A stretch of 50,350 nucleotides of DNA. Origin: Candidatus Nitrosopelagicus sp. GTDB taxonomy: Archaea; Thermoproteota; Nitrososphaeria; Nitrososphaerales; Nitrosopumilaceae. A model generated the notes under the pieces. It was not told the DNA's origin and made no database searches. It saw nothing but the letters and a program-made list of their open reading frames with translations. The stretch covers positions 1-50,350 of the forward strand of contig JAOMCQ010000006.1 in NCBI GenBank assembly GCA_028345095.1, read 5' to 3'. Positions within the stretch are counted from its first letter, which is position 1. Each line of letters starts with the position of its first letter. The translations under genes and the position numbers were made by a program. Below are positions 17,907 to 26,652 of the stretch, piece by piece.

Positions 17907-18503
17907 TTATCTAGAAGCTTGTGCAACTCTTTCTAGCTCATTCTTCTTTTTTACAGAAGGAGCAGCAGGGTCATTGTTTGCAGCCAAAATCAAATGTTCT
18001 GCAATATATTCTTCAATTGGTTTTGGGTTCGAGAATGTTGCCTCTTTAATTGCATCTGCAATGAATCTTAGTGCTAAATCAACACGACGAATTGGGGCAA
18101 CATCAACTGATACATGATAAACGGTTCCACCGTAAACGATTCTGGTTGTATCTTCATTTGGTGCAGAGTTTTCTACTGCACGAACTAATACCTCTACAGG
18201 ATTTTGACCAGTTTTTAGATTAATTATTTCAAATGCAAGTTTGATAATGTTAAGTGAATGTTGTTTTTTACCACCTTGTCTTCCAGTGTTTTTTGCATAT
18301 TTTTTACCGAAATGCATTAGTTTGTTTGCTAAACGCTCTACAATATTCACATCACCTTTATTGAATCTCTTTAAAGCTGAACGACCAAAGTCTAATGGAT
18401 AAACAACTTGTTTTAGAGAAATTGCAGTTTGTAAACCTAAATCTTTAATCTCTATTTCAGTCGTATCCCATTTTCTAAATAAAAGTAATTTTTGTTCAGT
18501 CAT
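17907..18503 (-). CDS. rps7: 30S ribosomal protein S7
   Basis: Nucleates assembly of the 30S head and contacts E-site tRNA. 198 residues, with the S7 signature in NIVERLANKLMHFGKKYAKNTGRQGGKKQH and the conserved VAPIRRVDLALRFI near the C-terminus. It is the last gene of the L30e-nusA-S12-S7 operon, two bases after the S12 stop. Elongation factor 1A and S10, which often follow in archaea, are absent; tRNA-Gln on the other strand comes next. Confidence 0.97.
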   Translation of the reverse strand: MTEQKLLLFRKWDTTEIEIKDLGLQTAISLKQVVYPLDFGRSALKRFNKGDVNIVERLANKLMHFGKKYAKNTGRQGGKKQHSLNIIKLAFEIINLKTGQNPVEVLVRAVENSAPNEDTTRIVYGGTVYHVSVDVAPIRRVDLALRFIADAIKEATFSNPKPIEEYIAEHLILAANNDPAAPSVKKKNELERVAQASR

Positions 18504-18505
18504 TT

Positions 18506-18943
18506 CTATCTTCTTGGTTTTTCTTTCTTTCCTAGAACTAATTCACGTAATGATGTATTATTAACTTTGAAAACTTTGAATCTTACACCAGGAATATCAC
18601 CCATTGCACCACCTTGAGTTGCACCCATTCCTTCAACATGTACTTCATCGTGTTCATCAATGTAATTCATTGCGCCGTCACGTGGAAGAAATGCAGTTAT
18701 TGATTTTCCATTTTTTATTAATTGTACTCTAACACATTTTCTTACAGCAGAGTTTGGTTGTTTTGCTTCAACACCTACTTTTTCTAAAACAATTCCTTTT
18801 GCTTGAGGAGCACCTGCAAATGGGTTTGATTTTCTATCTAATCCCAATTCTCTTCTTTTGTAAGTTGAGATAGCCCAACGTTGTTGTTTTTTCTTATTAC
18901 GAAGATCTCGTCCTGCAAATAATCCTAAAGGTGATTTTGCCAT
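18506..18943 (-). CDS. rps12: 30S ribosomal protein S12
   Basis: Decoding-centre protein. 145 residues from ATG 18943. The universal [15 protein letters not shown] and [18 protein letters not shown] motifs are present, as is the archaeal N-terminal [20 protein letters not shown]. The frame extends three codons to a GTG at 18952, inside nusA; the ATG, two bases beyond the nusA stop, matches archaeal S12 N-termini. Confidence 0.97.
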   Translation of the reverse strand: MAKSPLGLFAGRDLRNKKKQQRWAISTYKRRELGLDRKSNPFAGAPQAKGIVLEKVGVEAKQPNSAVRKCVRVQLIKNGKSITAFLPRDGAMNYIDEHDEVHVEGMGATQGGAMGDIPGVRFKVFKVNNTSLRELVLGKKEKPRR

Positions 18944-18945
18944 TA

Positions 18946-19413
18946 TTACCACTCGAAAGCTTGTTCCTTACTATTAATCATTACATATGTAATGTTGAAA
19001 TATCTTCGTGCAAGTAATCTTGCTTTCTCGGCATTACGACCTTCTCTTCCTACTACGACCCCTTTTTTTGCACCATCAACTTCTACATTAGCTTGAAATG
19101 AACCATCTAATCTTTCAGATATTTTAATTTCAGTAATATATTTTTCATTTAAGATATTTTTTAAAAGTTTTATTGGATCTTCGTTATATTCTACAAGTTC
19201 AACATTTCTGTCAATTTTGTTTTGGAGTGATTTGATATGCGCACCACCTTTGCCAATTGCAAGACCCATTTTACCTTCATTAACAACAAAGATGATTCTA
19301 TCACGTTTTTCATCTTCAATGCAATCACGAGCAGTAGCTTTAGTAATATTTTGAAATAATGACATTAGCTTCATTTGATCAGTTGTTAGTTTGATTTCTT
19401 GTGTCATAGTCAT
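18946..19413 (-). CDS. nusA: NusA-like transcription factor (archaeal, two KH domains)
   Basis: 155 residues. Two KH RNA-binding domains are visible, with GxxG loops in [16 protein letters not shown] (about 49-64) and [15 protein letters not shown] (about 117-131). There is no S1 domain or polymerase-binding N-terminus as in bacteria, which is normal for archaea. Position between L30e and S12 is the conserved archaeal order. Two ATGs (19413 and 19407) are possible starts, two codons apart. Confidence 0.93.
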   Translation of the reverse strand: MTMTQEIKLTTDQMKLMSLFQNITKATARDCIEDEKRDRIIFVVNEGKMGLAIGKGGAHIKSLQNKIDRNVELVEYNEDPIKLLKNILNEKYITEIKISERLDGSFQANVEVDGAKKGVVVGREGRNAEKARLLARRYFNITYVMINSKEQAFEW

Positions 19414-19489
19414 TCTAATTATTCAAAAAATTTTTCGGTCTCATTTAAACCTTGATTGGTTTTTAATTTTGGATAAGTTTTTATCAACA

Positions 19490-19804
19490 TCATTTGGATT
19501 CTGTTTCTTTTTGTAGTGTTTTGATATCAGCATCAGCGATATTAGTTAGTGAAATGGCTGAAACTCTAAACTGTAATCCACAGAGTTTGCCAAGGTTAAC
19601 AGAGGTGTCATTGTACGAAATTGTTGAAACTTTTGATTTTTTTGCGTCATCTTCTATTTTTTCACTGATATGACTTGGTATCGATCTTGAAAGAAGTACA
19701 AGTTTGGATTTTGAAATATTACCGGAGACTTGTTTTGTACCAAGAATGTATGCATCTTCTTTGATTGCATCTTTGAGTGTCTTTTCTAATTGTTTTTTTA
19801 TCAT
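19490..19804 (-). CDS. rpl30e: 50S ribosomal protein L30e
   Basis: 104 residues of the L7Ae/L30e fold: GTKQVSGNISKSKLVLLSRSIP near the N-terminus and the helical NLGKLCGLQFRVSAISLTNIADADI segment. In other archaea the gene follows the RNA polymerase rpoA2 gene and precedes nusA; here it is the first gene of the operon, with a TATA-like CTATAAG about 38 bases upstream. L30e proteins bind kink-turn RNAs. Confidence 0.9.
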   Translation of the reverse strand: MIKKQLEKTLKDAIKEDAYILGTKQVSGNISKSKLVLLSRSIPSHISEKIEDDAKKSKVSTISYNDTSVNLGKLCGLQFRVSAISLTNIADADIKTLQKETESK

Positions 19805-19853
19805 GTTGCTTGTACGAACAACTCAATTTTAGCGACTTATAGATTTATTGTTA

Positions 19854-19982
19854 CTAATACCCACGACTGTTACGATCTGGCTTGTCAATATTCGGATTTC
19901 TAAATCCATGTTTTTCCATCATATGATTCAAAAATCGTATGTCACTATCAAATTTTTCGCCACATACAGAACAGTTTACCAT
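19854..19982 (-). CDS. Single C2H2 zinc-finger miniprotein (42 aa)
   Basis: A short frame of 42 residues (MVNCSVCGEKFDSD at the start). It contains a complete classical zinc finger, C4-x2-C7-x12-H20-x4-H25, with the hydrophobic residues of the fold at F11 and L18, then a polar, basic tail (DKPDRNSRGY). A TATA box AAGTATAAG lies about 28 bases before the ATG, so it has a proper promoter for a leaderless message. The likely role is nucleic-acid or protein binding; the target is unknown. It fills most of the space between the L30e operon and the 5S rRNA gene. Confidence 0.8.
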   Translation of the reverse strand: MVNCSVCGEKFDSDIRFLNHMMEKHGFRNPNIDKPDRNSRGY

Positions 19983-20005
19983 GTTTAGGCATAATGTGGC
20001 ACTAA

Positions 20006-20014
20006 CTTATACTT
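20006..20014 (-). promoter_or_regulatory. TATA box of the zinc-finger miniprotein
   Basis: Minus-strand AAGTATAAG is centred about 28 bases before the ATG at 19982. It supports this short frame as an expressed gene. Confidence 0.55.
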
Positions 20015-20029
20015 AATTGAATGAAAAGA

Positions 20030-20147
20030 TGCCAGCACTGTTGCTTCCCAACGGCTCTCGCATGTCAGTAACACAGCAGCGACATTTGGTTTGACTTCCA
20101 AGTTCGGAATGGGATTGGGTCGCACCCAAACGCTATGGCCGGCTTAC
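20030..20147 (-). rRNA. rrf: 5S ribosomal RNA
   Basis: On the minus strand the sequence begins GTAAGCCGGCCATAG, contains the nearly universal loop-C segment CCCATTCCGAACTTGGAAG, and ends GTGCTGGCATC. The ends pair as GCCGGC with GCTGGC (one G-U) to form helix I. The length is about 118 bases; the ends are good to a few bases. It is a stand-alone 5S gene with no 16S or 23S rRNA nearby. An oligo-T run follows the 3' end and may terminate transcription. Confidence 0.92.
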
Positions 20148-20167
20148 AAATTCAACAAATTATCTTT

Positions 20168-20175
20168 CATAATAA
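20168..20175 (-). promoter_or_regulatory. TATA box of 5S rRNA
   Basis: Minus-strand TTATTATG lies about 25 bases before the 5S 5' end, so the gene appears to have its own promoter. Confidence 0.5.
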
Positions 20176-20224
20176 GCTAACTAAAAAATTGTGAATGGAT
20201 TTTTTATAGATAAATTATTCATAG

Positions 20225-20235
20225 AAGTATAAATT
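20225..20235 (+). promoter_or_regulatory. TATA box of the ABCE1 gene
   Basis: AAGTATAAATT is centred 26 bases before the ATG at 20257, predicting a leaderless transcript for the ABCE1-trm5 pair. Confidence 0.6.
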
Positions 20236-20256
20236 AAAGTCACGGCGAATAACGAT

Positions 20257-22041
20257 ATGACACATCGTGTTGCGGTACTAGACAAAGAATTATGCCAACC
20301 CAAGAAATGTGGGCTAGAGTGTATCAAATATTGTCCTGTGAATAAATCAGGAGCAGACTGTATTGTTCTGAATGATGAGACCAAAAAGGCAAGAATAGAT
20401 GAGGATATTTGTAATGGTTGTGGTATTTGTGTCAAGGTTTGTCCATTTGATGCAATTACAATTGTAAATTTGGCTAGTGAATTAAAAACAGATAAGATTC
20501 ACCAGTATGGAACAAATTCTTTTAGATTATACAAACTTCCTACTCCAAAAAAAGGAGAAGTTGTAGGATTACTAGGAAGAAATGGAATGGGAAAAAGTAC
20601 TGTTGTCAATATTCTTTCAGGTATATTAAAACCAAATCTTGGAAATTATGAACAACCTCCAGAATGGGATGAGATTTTAAAATATTACAAAGGTACCGAA
20701 TTAAAAGCACATTTTGAAAAAATAAAAAATGGAGAGATTAAAGCATCAATCAAACCACAACAAGTTCATACCATTGCAGATGCATTTGATGGAACAGGAA
20801 AAGAACTCTTAGATAAATTTGATCAAAGAGGAGTTTCTCGAGAACTTGTTAAACAATTAGGATTAGAAAATTCTTTAGAACAAAGTCTTAAGGAACTTAG
20901 TGGAGGAGAGCTTCAAAGATTATCGGTTGCAACTGCAGCATCAAGAGATTCTGATTTTTATTTTTTTGATGAACCATCATCTTATAATGATGTATTTCAA
21001 AGGACAGGTGTTGCAAGAGTAATTCACAAACTTGCTGAAGAAGGAAAAAGTGTAATGGTAGTCGAGCACGATCTTACATTACTAGACTATCTTAGTGACT
21101 ACATCGAGGTATTGTATGGTGTACCTGCAGCATATGGAATTGTTTCAACGGTATTATCAACCAAAGTTGGAATTAATGTATTTCTTGATGGTTATTTACC
21201 AGCAGAAAATGTCAGATTTAGAGATAAAAAATTTACTTTTGATGCATCGACATCAGGAGATGAAATACTAGAAAGTGATACAATAGTTTCATATCCAAGA
21301 TTAGAGAAAAAATATGATTCATTTTCAGTTACAATTGAACCAGGAACTGTAAGAAAAGGAGAGTTACTTGGAATAATGGGTGCTAACGCATTAGGAAAAA
21401 CAACAATGATGAAGATGATTGCAGGAGTTGAAAAACCAACTGAAGGATCAGTGGATAAAAAAATCAATATTTCGTACAAACCACAATATCTTTCAAATGA
21501 TATAGATATTGAAGTAATTGCAATTTTAGAAAAATCAAATGGCTCCACAATCGAAGGTAGCGCAGAAGAAGAACAGATTTTGGACCCACTAAAATTAAAA
21601 AAATTGTATAACAAATCAGTGAAAAATTTGTCAGGAGGTGAACTTCAAAAAGTTGCAATTGCATCCTGTTTATTACAAAAGGCAGATTTGTATGCGCTAG
21701 ATGAGCCATCGGCATTTTTAGATGTAGAAGATAGAATAGCAGTTGCCAAATTTTTACAGAAATTTGTTCGTTCATTTGGAAAATCTGCAATAATAATAGA
21801 CCATGATTTACAATTGATGGACTTGGTCTCAGATTCTATGGTAATTTTTGAAGGAAAATCAAGTGTAGCAGGAGTTGCTACATCTCCAATGCCAAAAAAA
21901 GATGCCATGAATAGATTCCTAGAATCACTTGATATTTCATTTAGAAGAGATGAAAAAACAAGCAGACATCGTGTAAATAAAGAAGCAAGTAGATTAGATA
22001 AAGAACAAAAATCAACAGGCAATTACTATTTTAGAAAATGA
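20257..22041 (+). CDS. rli: Ribosome recycling ATPase ABCE1 (Rli)
   Basis: Splits ribosomes after termination. 594 residues. The N-terminal domain has two [4Fe-4S] sites (cysteines at 18, 22, 26, 35 and CNGCGICVKVCP at about 52-63). Nucleotide-binding domain 1 has Walker A GRNGMGKST (107-115) and signature LSGGELQR. Domain 2 has Walker A GANALGKTT and signature LSGGELQK. Walker B regions YFFDEPSS and YALDEPSA are intact. Its end overlaps the trm5 start by 4 bases (ATGA), so the two are coupled. Confidence 0.97.
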   Translation: MTHRVAVLDKELCQPKKCGLECIKYCPVNKSGADCIVLNDETKKARIDEDICNGCGICVKVCPFDAITIVNLASELKTDKIHQYGTNSFRLYKLPTPKKGEVVGLLGRNGMGKSTVVNILSGILKPNLGNYEQPPEWDEILKYYKGTELKAHFEKIKNGEIKASIKPQQVHTIADAFDGTGKELLDKFDQRGVSRELVKQLGLENSLEQSLKELSGGELQRLSVATAASRDSDFYFFDEPSSYNDVFQRTGVARVIHKLAEEGKSVMVVEHDLTLLDYLSDYIEVLYGVPAAYGIVSTVLSTKVGINVFLDGYLPAENVRFRDKKFTFDASTSGDEILESDTIVSYPRLEKKYDSFSVTIEPGTVRKGELLGIMGANALGKTTMMKMIAGVEKPTEGSVDKKINISYKPQYLSNDIDIEVIAILEKSNGSTIEGSAEEEQILDPLKLKKLYNKSVKNLSGGELQKVAIASCLLQKADLYALDEPSAFLDVEDRIAVAKFLQKFVRSFGKSAIIIDHDLQLMDLVSDSMVIFEGKSSVAGVATSPMPKKDAMNRFLESLDISFRRDEKTSRHRVNKEASRLDKEQKSTGNYYFRK

Positions 22042-22877
22042 CTAAAATGCTAAAGAGAGTACTACAAGACATTCTCTCTCAAGAAGAAAATGAGCAATTA
22101 ATTTCTGCATTTGATCAAATTGGAGATATCATAATAGTGAGAATTCCAGATTCATTAGTTTCAAAAAAACAGATCATTGGAAAAACACTACTAAAACAAG
22201 TTAGTACAGCAAATTCTGTTTTTTATCAGTCATCACCTGTAGGTGGTGATTTTAGAACTAGAAAATTAGAAGTTATTGCAGGAGAAGACAAAACTCAAAC
22301 AGAATACAAAGAGAATGGATGTAGATTCATAGTGGATGTAGAAAAAGCATTCTTCTCACCACGACTATCAACAGAAAGAGAAAGAATTGCAGGACTAGTA
22401 AAAGATGGAGAAATAATAATCAACATGTTTGGAGGTGTAGGAATGTTTTCCTTACTTGCAGCAAAAAATACTCCATGCACTGTATACAACATTGATCTAA
22501 ATCCTGTTGCGGTACAGTTATGTAAAGAAAATGTTCAGATTAACAAGCTCAAAGGAAAAGTGATTTCATTAAATGGGGATGCAACAGAAGTAATTAATGA
22601 GCAATTAATCGGAAAGGCAGATAGAGTTTTGATGTTGTTACCTGAACGTTCTGATGAATTTTTAGATTCTGCGTTAAACGGACTAAAAAATAAAGGAATA
22701 ATTCATTATTACTCTCACATGCATGCTGATAAAAAACAAGATGCAGGTAAATTATCTGAAGAACATTTCATGAGCGTAAATAAAACAAATGCAGAGATAA
22801 TAACTTCACGAAATGTTAGACCGGTAGGACCAAGATTTTATCAAACAGTAGTAGATGTAAAAATTTCTAAAAATTAA
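22038..22877 (+). CDS. trm5: tRNA (guanine37-N1)-methyltransferase Trm5
   Basis: Methylates G37 next to the anticodon, preventing frameshifts. 279 residues, Trm5b size. Conserved blocks are FRTRKLEVI, YKENGCRFIVDVEKAFFSPRLSTERERI, the AdoMet loop NMFGGVGMFSLLAA (about 129-142) and YNIDLNPVAVQLCKENV. The catalytic NLP-type motif reads MLLPERSDEF, with L200 where Asn is expected. Coupled to ABCE1 by an ATGA overlap. Its stop overlaps the convergent small membrane protein gene by four bases. Confidence 0.9.
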   Translation: MTKMLKRVLQDILSQEENEQLISAFDQIGDIIIVRIPDSLVSKKQIIGKTLLKQVSTANSVFYQSSPVGGDFRTRKLEVIAGEDKTQTEYKENGCRFIVDVEKAFFSPRLSTERERIAGLVKDGEIIINMFGGVGMFSLLAAKNTPCTVYNIDLNPVAVQLCKENVQINKLKGKVISLNGDATEVINEQLIGKADRVLMLLPERSDEFLDSALNGLKNKGIIHYYSHMHADKKQDAGKLSEEHFMSVNKTNAEIITSRNVRPVGPRFYQTVVDVKISKN

Positions 22878-23092
22878 TCATCTTCAATTAACGAAGAAGG
22901 TTTTGCAGTAGTTGTAGCCATTTGATAACCAATCCAAGAAACTATTCCTAAAACACCACCTACAACCATCAATATTGTCAATTGTAAAACAATTGGACTC
23001 CATTCAGAAAGCATCAAAAGATATGCGTATACAAAAAATGCAGCTATGCAAGATACAAAGATGAAAACACCCATTGATTTTCGTCGTGACAT
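22874..23092 (-). CDS. Small two-helix membrane protein
   Basis: 72 residues. A basic N-terminus (MSRRKSM) is followed by two hydrophobic helices (about 8-28 and 35-58), and a polar, acidic C-terminus (SSLIEDD) ends the chain. With the positive-inside rule the N-terminus should face the cytoplasm. I do not recognise a family. It lies 24 bases after the RimI-type acetyltransferase in the same direction and is probably co-transcribed with it. Confidence 0.65.
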   Translation of the reverse strand: MSRRKSMGVFIFVSCIAAFFVYAYLLMLSEWSPIVLQLTILMVVGGVLGIVSWIGYQMATTTAKPSSLIEDD

Positions 23093-23116
23093 GTCGATTC
23101 GATCAAAAACTGTAAT

Positions 23117-23614
23117 TTAATTGAACTCAATAGCCATCATATAGGCATCTTCACCATCACGATAATACGTCTTGAGTCTTTGTTTGATATCCATACCCAA
23201 ATCTTGGTATAATTTTACAGCCTCGGTATTGCTACAACGAACTTCAAGATACATTTCATCACATTGTTTTTCTTTGACTCCCTTGAATGCTTCATTGATG
23301 AGAACTTTGCCATATCCATTTCCACGCTGTTCTTCTAATACTGCAACAGATACAACGTGACCTTTTTTTACAAATCCAAGTTTTTTAAAGTTAGAAAATC
23401 CAAATTCCGTTTTACACATAATATATCCAATATGTTGACCGCCTTTTTCAGCAATTAGAAATGCTTCAGGTGCTTCTGTCAATAGGCTTTCATAGAAATA
23501 ATCAGAATAATGTTCAGGTAATGTTTTCATATTAATTTCCATCACACCTATAAGATCACTAGGCTCACAACGTCGGAATATGGCTCCATTATGCTCACGT
23601 AGGATTACCTGCAT
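23117..23614 (-). CDS. rimI: RimI-type GNAT N-terminal acetyltransferase
   Basis: Acetylates protein N-termini; archaeal members of this group act broadly, like the NatA catalytic subunit. 165 residues. GNAT fold: beta strands leading to VVSVAVLEEQRGNGYGKVLINEA, the acetyl-CoA binding R/Q-x-x-G-x-G/A motif (about 90-105). Then come CDEMYLEVRCSNTEAVKLYQDLGM and the terminal DAYMMAIEF, all typical of RimI/Ard1. TATA-like AAATATGAT is about 27 bases before the ATG. Confidence 0.9.
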   Translation of the reverse strand: MQVILREHNGAIFRRCEPSDLIGVMEINMKTLPEHYSDYFYESLLTEAPEAFLIAEKGGQHIGYIMCKTEFGFSNFKKLGFVKKGHVVSVAVLEEQRGNGYGKVLINEAFKGVKEKQCDEMYLEVRCSNTEAVKLYQDLGMDIKQRLKTYYRDGEDAYMMAIEFN

Positions 23615-23687
23615 AGTAGTATACGAAATTTATCATATTTAATTTGATACTGGAAAAACAATTATGCTCTGATAATAGACGATCTTT

Positions 23688-24785
23688 ATGATAGAGCCTA
23701 CACAGGAATTTATTAGAAAAGTTGTAGAAAATCATTTTGATGTTGCAGAAGTAGACATCGGGTTAGTAAAAATGAAATTTTATTTTGAGGATCAATATTT
23801 TAAAGAGAAATTTGTTCGTTTAACACAAGAATTAGAGACTAACAATCTACTATGTACACTTGAAAAAGAAGGATACAGACACATGGTAGTTGTATCCAAA
23901 TTACCTAAACAGAAAAAAAGAAAGTGGTTATCAAAATCATGGACGCCAAGAATCATGTTTGCTGCAACAATAACAATGGTGTTAATTGATGGTTTTTACA
24001 GAACTGCAATGCTTAACACATTTCCACTTATCAAACCAATTGGTGATCCGCTTGGAGTTGCAATTGTATATGCATGGGCACTACTAGGAATCTTAGGAGT
24101 TCATGAAGCAGGACATTTGATTGCTGCAAAGTGGCATAAAATAAAAACAACATGGCCATACTTTATTCCAGGAATTCCAATTGTAGGAATACCAACATTT
24201 GGTGCGTTCATTCAATCAAGAAGTCTTACAGTAAATAGAGACATTTTATTTGATATTGCAGTAGCTGGGCCAATTGCAGGATTAGCAGTTGCAGTAGTTG
24301 TTGTAATTTTTGGTGCATGGACATCACCGGTAATTGACAGTCAGATAGCAGAAGATCTGATGATGGGTTCAACATTGTTCCCTATGAACGAAAATTTGAT
24401 CATGAAAGGTGCGCTTGCACTGTTTGACAAGGATGGAGATGATGTTGAAGTCATAATGTCTCCAATAATGTTTGCAGCATGGCTTGGATTTTTAATTACA
24501 TTTTTGAATTTACTACCGGCGTGGCAGTTAGACGGAGGTCATATGTCAAGAGTCATTTTGGGACGAAAATGGCACAAATATGCAACATATGCAAGTCTTG
24601 CAGTTTTAGCATTACTGAATTATTGGATGATGGCAATCTTCATCTTAATTCTAAGTTCAAGAAGTAAAGATGCACAACCGTTAGACGACATATCACCACT
24701 ATCAAAGAATAGAAAAATTGTCTACATTGGAGTTATTATTTTAGCAGTTTTGTGTGCACCATTACCAGCATCAATTTTCCCGTAG
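23688..24785 (+). CDS. Site-2 protease family (M50) intramembrane metalloprotease
   Basis: 365 residues with a soluble N-terminal domain of about 85 residues and then six or so membrane helices. The zinc motif HEAGH is at 139-143, and the third ligand lies in LDGGH (281-285, preceded by NLLPAWQ). These are the two catalytic motifs of the M50 family. No PDZ or CBS domain is visible. Such enzymes cleave membrane-bound regulators or clear signal-peptide remnants. The 3' end overlaps the convergent LarA-like gene by 15 bases. Confidence 0.92.
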   Translation: MIEPTQEFIRKVVENHFDVAEVDIGLVKMKFYFEDQYFKEKFVRLTQELETNNLLCTLEKEGYRHMVVVSKLPKQKKRKWLSKSWTPRIMFAATITMVLIDGFYRTAMLNTFPLIKPIGDPLGVAIVYAWALLGILGVHEAGHLIAAKWHKIKTTWPYFIPGIPIVGIPTFGAFIQSRSLTVNRDILFDIAVAGPIAGLAVAVVVVIFGAWTSPVIDSQIAEDLMMGSTLFPMNENLIMKGALALFDKDGDDVEVIMSPIMFAAWLGFLITFLNLLPAWQLDGGHMSRVILGRKWHKYATYASLAVLALLNYWMMAIFILILSSRSKDAQPLDDISPLSKNRKIVYIGVIILAVLCAPLPASIFP

Positions 24786-25859
24786 TAAAGTACGTGCACC
24801 ATCTTCAATGACCTGCACTTTTTGTCTTGGACCTTGATTTTTTAAAATATAGTCCATGGATTTTTTGATTCCATCCACAGGAATCATTCCAAGCTTCTTG
24901 ATGTATAGTTCAGGTAAGATAGAGGTAATTGCAATTTGAGCATTTTTCTGAATTTCTGACAAAAATAGTAGATTTTCCATTCCATCCTCATACTTTGATG
25001 CATTTTTGATCTTTTCAGCCGTGATACGACCATCAATTAATTTTTGAAACGTTTCGGAACCCAATCCAGCCATACATTCAGCTACCAGTATGATTAATCC
25101 CTGATTTTTTATCGATGTATAAAAGTTCCATACAGAATTTAATGAAGAGGATAATGTTTGATTACTTGCATCTCTTCCTGTACTAATTATCATTGTACGG
25201 AACTTTTCTTCAAAGGTTGTAGTAGATTTTAGAAGTGTTTGAGATATGGATAACGTTTTTGATGGATGTCCAACTTGTAAACCTGAAATTCCCTTTTTGT
25301 TTGCCGTAATTTCTATACATGAAACCTCAAATCCATCTGTAAACTTTTTCGCATCACCGAGCGATGGAGAATCAGTACCAGGGTTTGGAGTATCGCCTGA
25401 ACGATGTGAAAATGCTTCAAGCATTTTATCCGCACCAAATTTACGTAGCAATCTAGTTGCAACTGTTTCATATCCAAATAAACCATCAAACTGTATTTCA
25501 CCGAGAAACACTAAGTTTGAATTCGATAATTCTTGTTCTTCAAACTCGTTAATACTTACTGTATCAGGATTATTTGCTTTGATTAGAGGAAGATTTCTTT
25601 TGTCAACTAACAGTTTTGGTTTTGAAAATGATTTGATGTCACATTTTTCATAAAGTTTTCCAAGAATTTTTTGTATTGATATACTATAATTTTGAATTAC
25701 AATTTCAGTTGGTTTTGACAGGTCTAATGCTTCTAAATTTTCGTTAATCTCGGAATCATCTATTATCGGTTGTTCAAACTTGATTTGTTCATCTAGGTTT
25801 TCAGCCATAATATCTAGAACAACTTCATTTTTTCCATAGTTTAACCAGATTTCAGGCAT
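24771..25859 (-). CDS. LarA/DUF2088-like protein (tentative)
   Basis: 362 residues, no signal or membrane segments. The N-terminus WLNYGKNEVVLDI resembles the opening strand of the DUF2088/lactate racemase (LarA) family. The C-terminal LVAECMAGLGSETFQKLI resembles its EACxxGxGxxxF segment. Histidines known from LarA to hold the nickel-pincer cofactor are not obvious: only two His are present (in FSHRSGD and VGHPSK). It may be a divergent or non-enzymatic member, or another family. The neighbours (M50 protease, pyrE) do not help. Confidence 0.5.
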   Translation of the reverse strand: MPEIWLNYGKNEVVLDIMAENLDEQIKFEQPIIDDSEINENLEALDLSKPTEIVIQNYSISIQKILGKLYEKCDIKSFSKPKLLVDKRNLPLIKANNPDTVSINEFEEQELSNSNLVFLGEIQFDGLFGYETVATRLLRKFGADKMLEAFSHRSGDTPNPGTDSPSLGDAKKFTDGFEVSCIEITANKKGISGLQVGHPSKTLSISQTLLKSTTTFEEKFRTMIISTGRDASNQTLSSSLNSVWNFYTSIKNQGLIILVAECMAGLGSETFQKLIDGRITAEKIKNASKYEDGMENLLFLSEIQKNAQIAITSILPELYIKKLGMIPVDGIKKSMDYILKNQGPRQKVQVIEDGARTLLREN

Positions 25860-25917
25860 GATTAATCATGACAACAAACCAAGATAAATACATCGAACTA
25901 AATTTTTTCTACCTAAC

Positions 25918-25925
25918 ATATATGA
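25918..25925 (+). promoter_or_regulatory. TATA box of pyrE
   Basis: ATATATGA is centred about 27 bases before the pyrE ATG at 25948, again predicting a leaderless message. Confidence 0.55.
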
Positions 25926-25947
25926 ATAGAATAAAGTAAATTCTCGT

Positions 25948-26550
25948 ATGGAGTTTGCTAAAGAATTCTCAGCCTTCCTTTATGAAAAAAATATCATCAG
26001 ATTTGGAGATTTCACATTAGCAAGTGGCAAAAAAAGCCCGTACTATATCGATCTTAGACTAGTTCCAAGCTTTCCAATTTACTATAGAAAAATGATCAAG
26101 GGATTACAAAACTTGATTGCAGAAGATATAGGATTTGAAAACTTTCACTCATTAGTTTCTGTTCCAACAGGTGGATTGGTAGTTGCAGCATCACTTGCAA
26201 CTGAAATTCTAAAACCGCTCATCTATGTCAGAGATAAACCAAAGGAATATGGAACAGGAAAGAAAGTTGAAGGTGTAATTTGCCACGACATGAAATTGTT
26301 AATGATTGAAGATGTTGTAACAAGTGGTGGCTCTGTAATTAATGCGGTAAAATCAATCAAAGAAGAAAAGATGGTAGTAACTGATGCGTATGCAGTAGTT
26401 GATAGAATGGAGGGTGCAACAGAAGCATTACAAAATGAAGACGTCAAACTTCACAGTCTTTTGACTATCAAGGATATTGCAGAAAATCTATTTGAGCAAA
26501 AATTAATCTCACAAGACGTACTAAAACAGGTTCAAGACAGAATAAAGTAA
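25948..26550 (+). CDS. pyrE: Orotate phosphoribosyltransferase
   Basis: Makes OMP from orotate and PRPP in pyrimidine synthesis. 200 residues. The PRPP-binding motif MIEDVVTSGGS is at 119-129, with FTLASGKKSPYYIDLR at the N-terminus and the catalytic-loop YVRDKPKEYGTGKKVEG segment. No fused OMP decarboxylase is present. Single gene with its own TATA box. Confidence 0.95.
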   Translation: MEFAKEFSAFLYEKNIIRFGDFTLASGKKSPYYIDLRLVPSFPIYYRKMIKGLQNLIAEDIGFENFHSLVSVPTGGLVVAASLATEILKPLIYVRDKPKEYGTGKKVEGVICHDMKLLMIEDVVTSGGSVINAVKSIKEEKMVVTDAYAVVDRMEGATEALQNEDVKLHSLLTIKDIAENLFEQKLISQDVLKQVQDRIK

Positions 26551-26652
26551 AAGGGGCAGCTCAGTCAAATGCCTTTACATCATTAATCAGGTATAACTCT
26601 GATTCTTCATTGCAGCCATTTCGATAACAATTAGCTGGAATTAAAATTTTAG

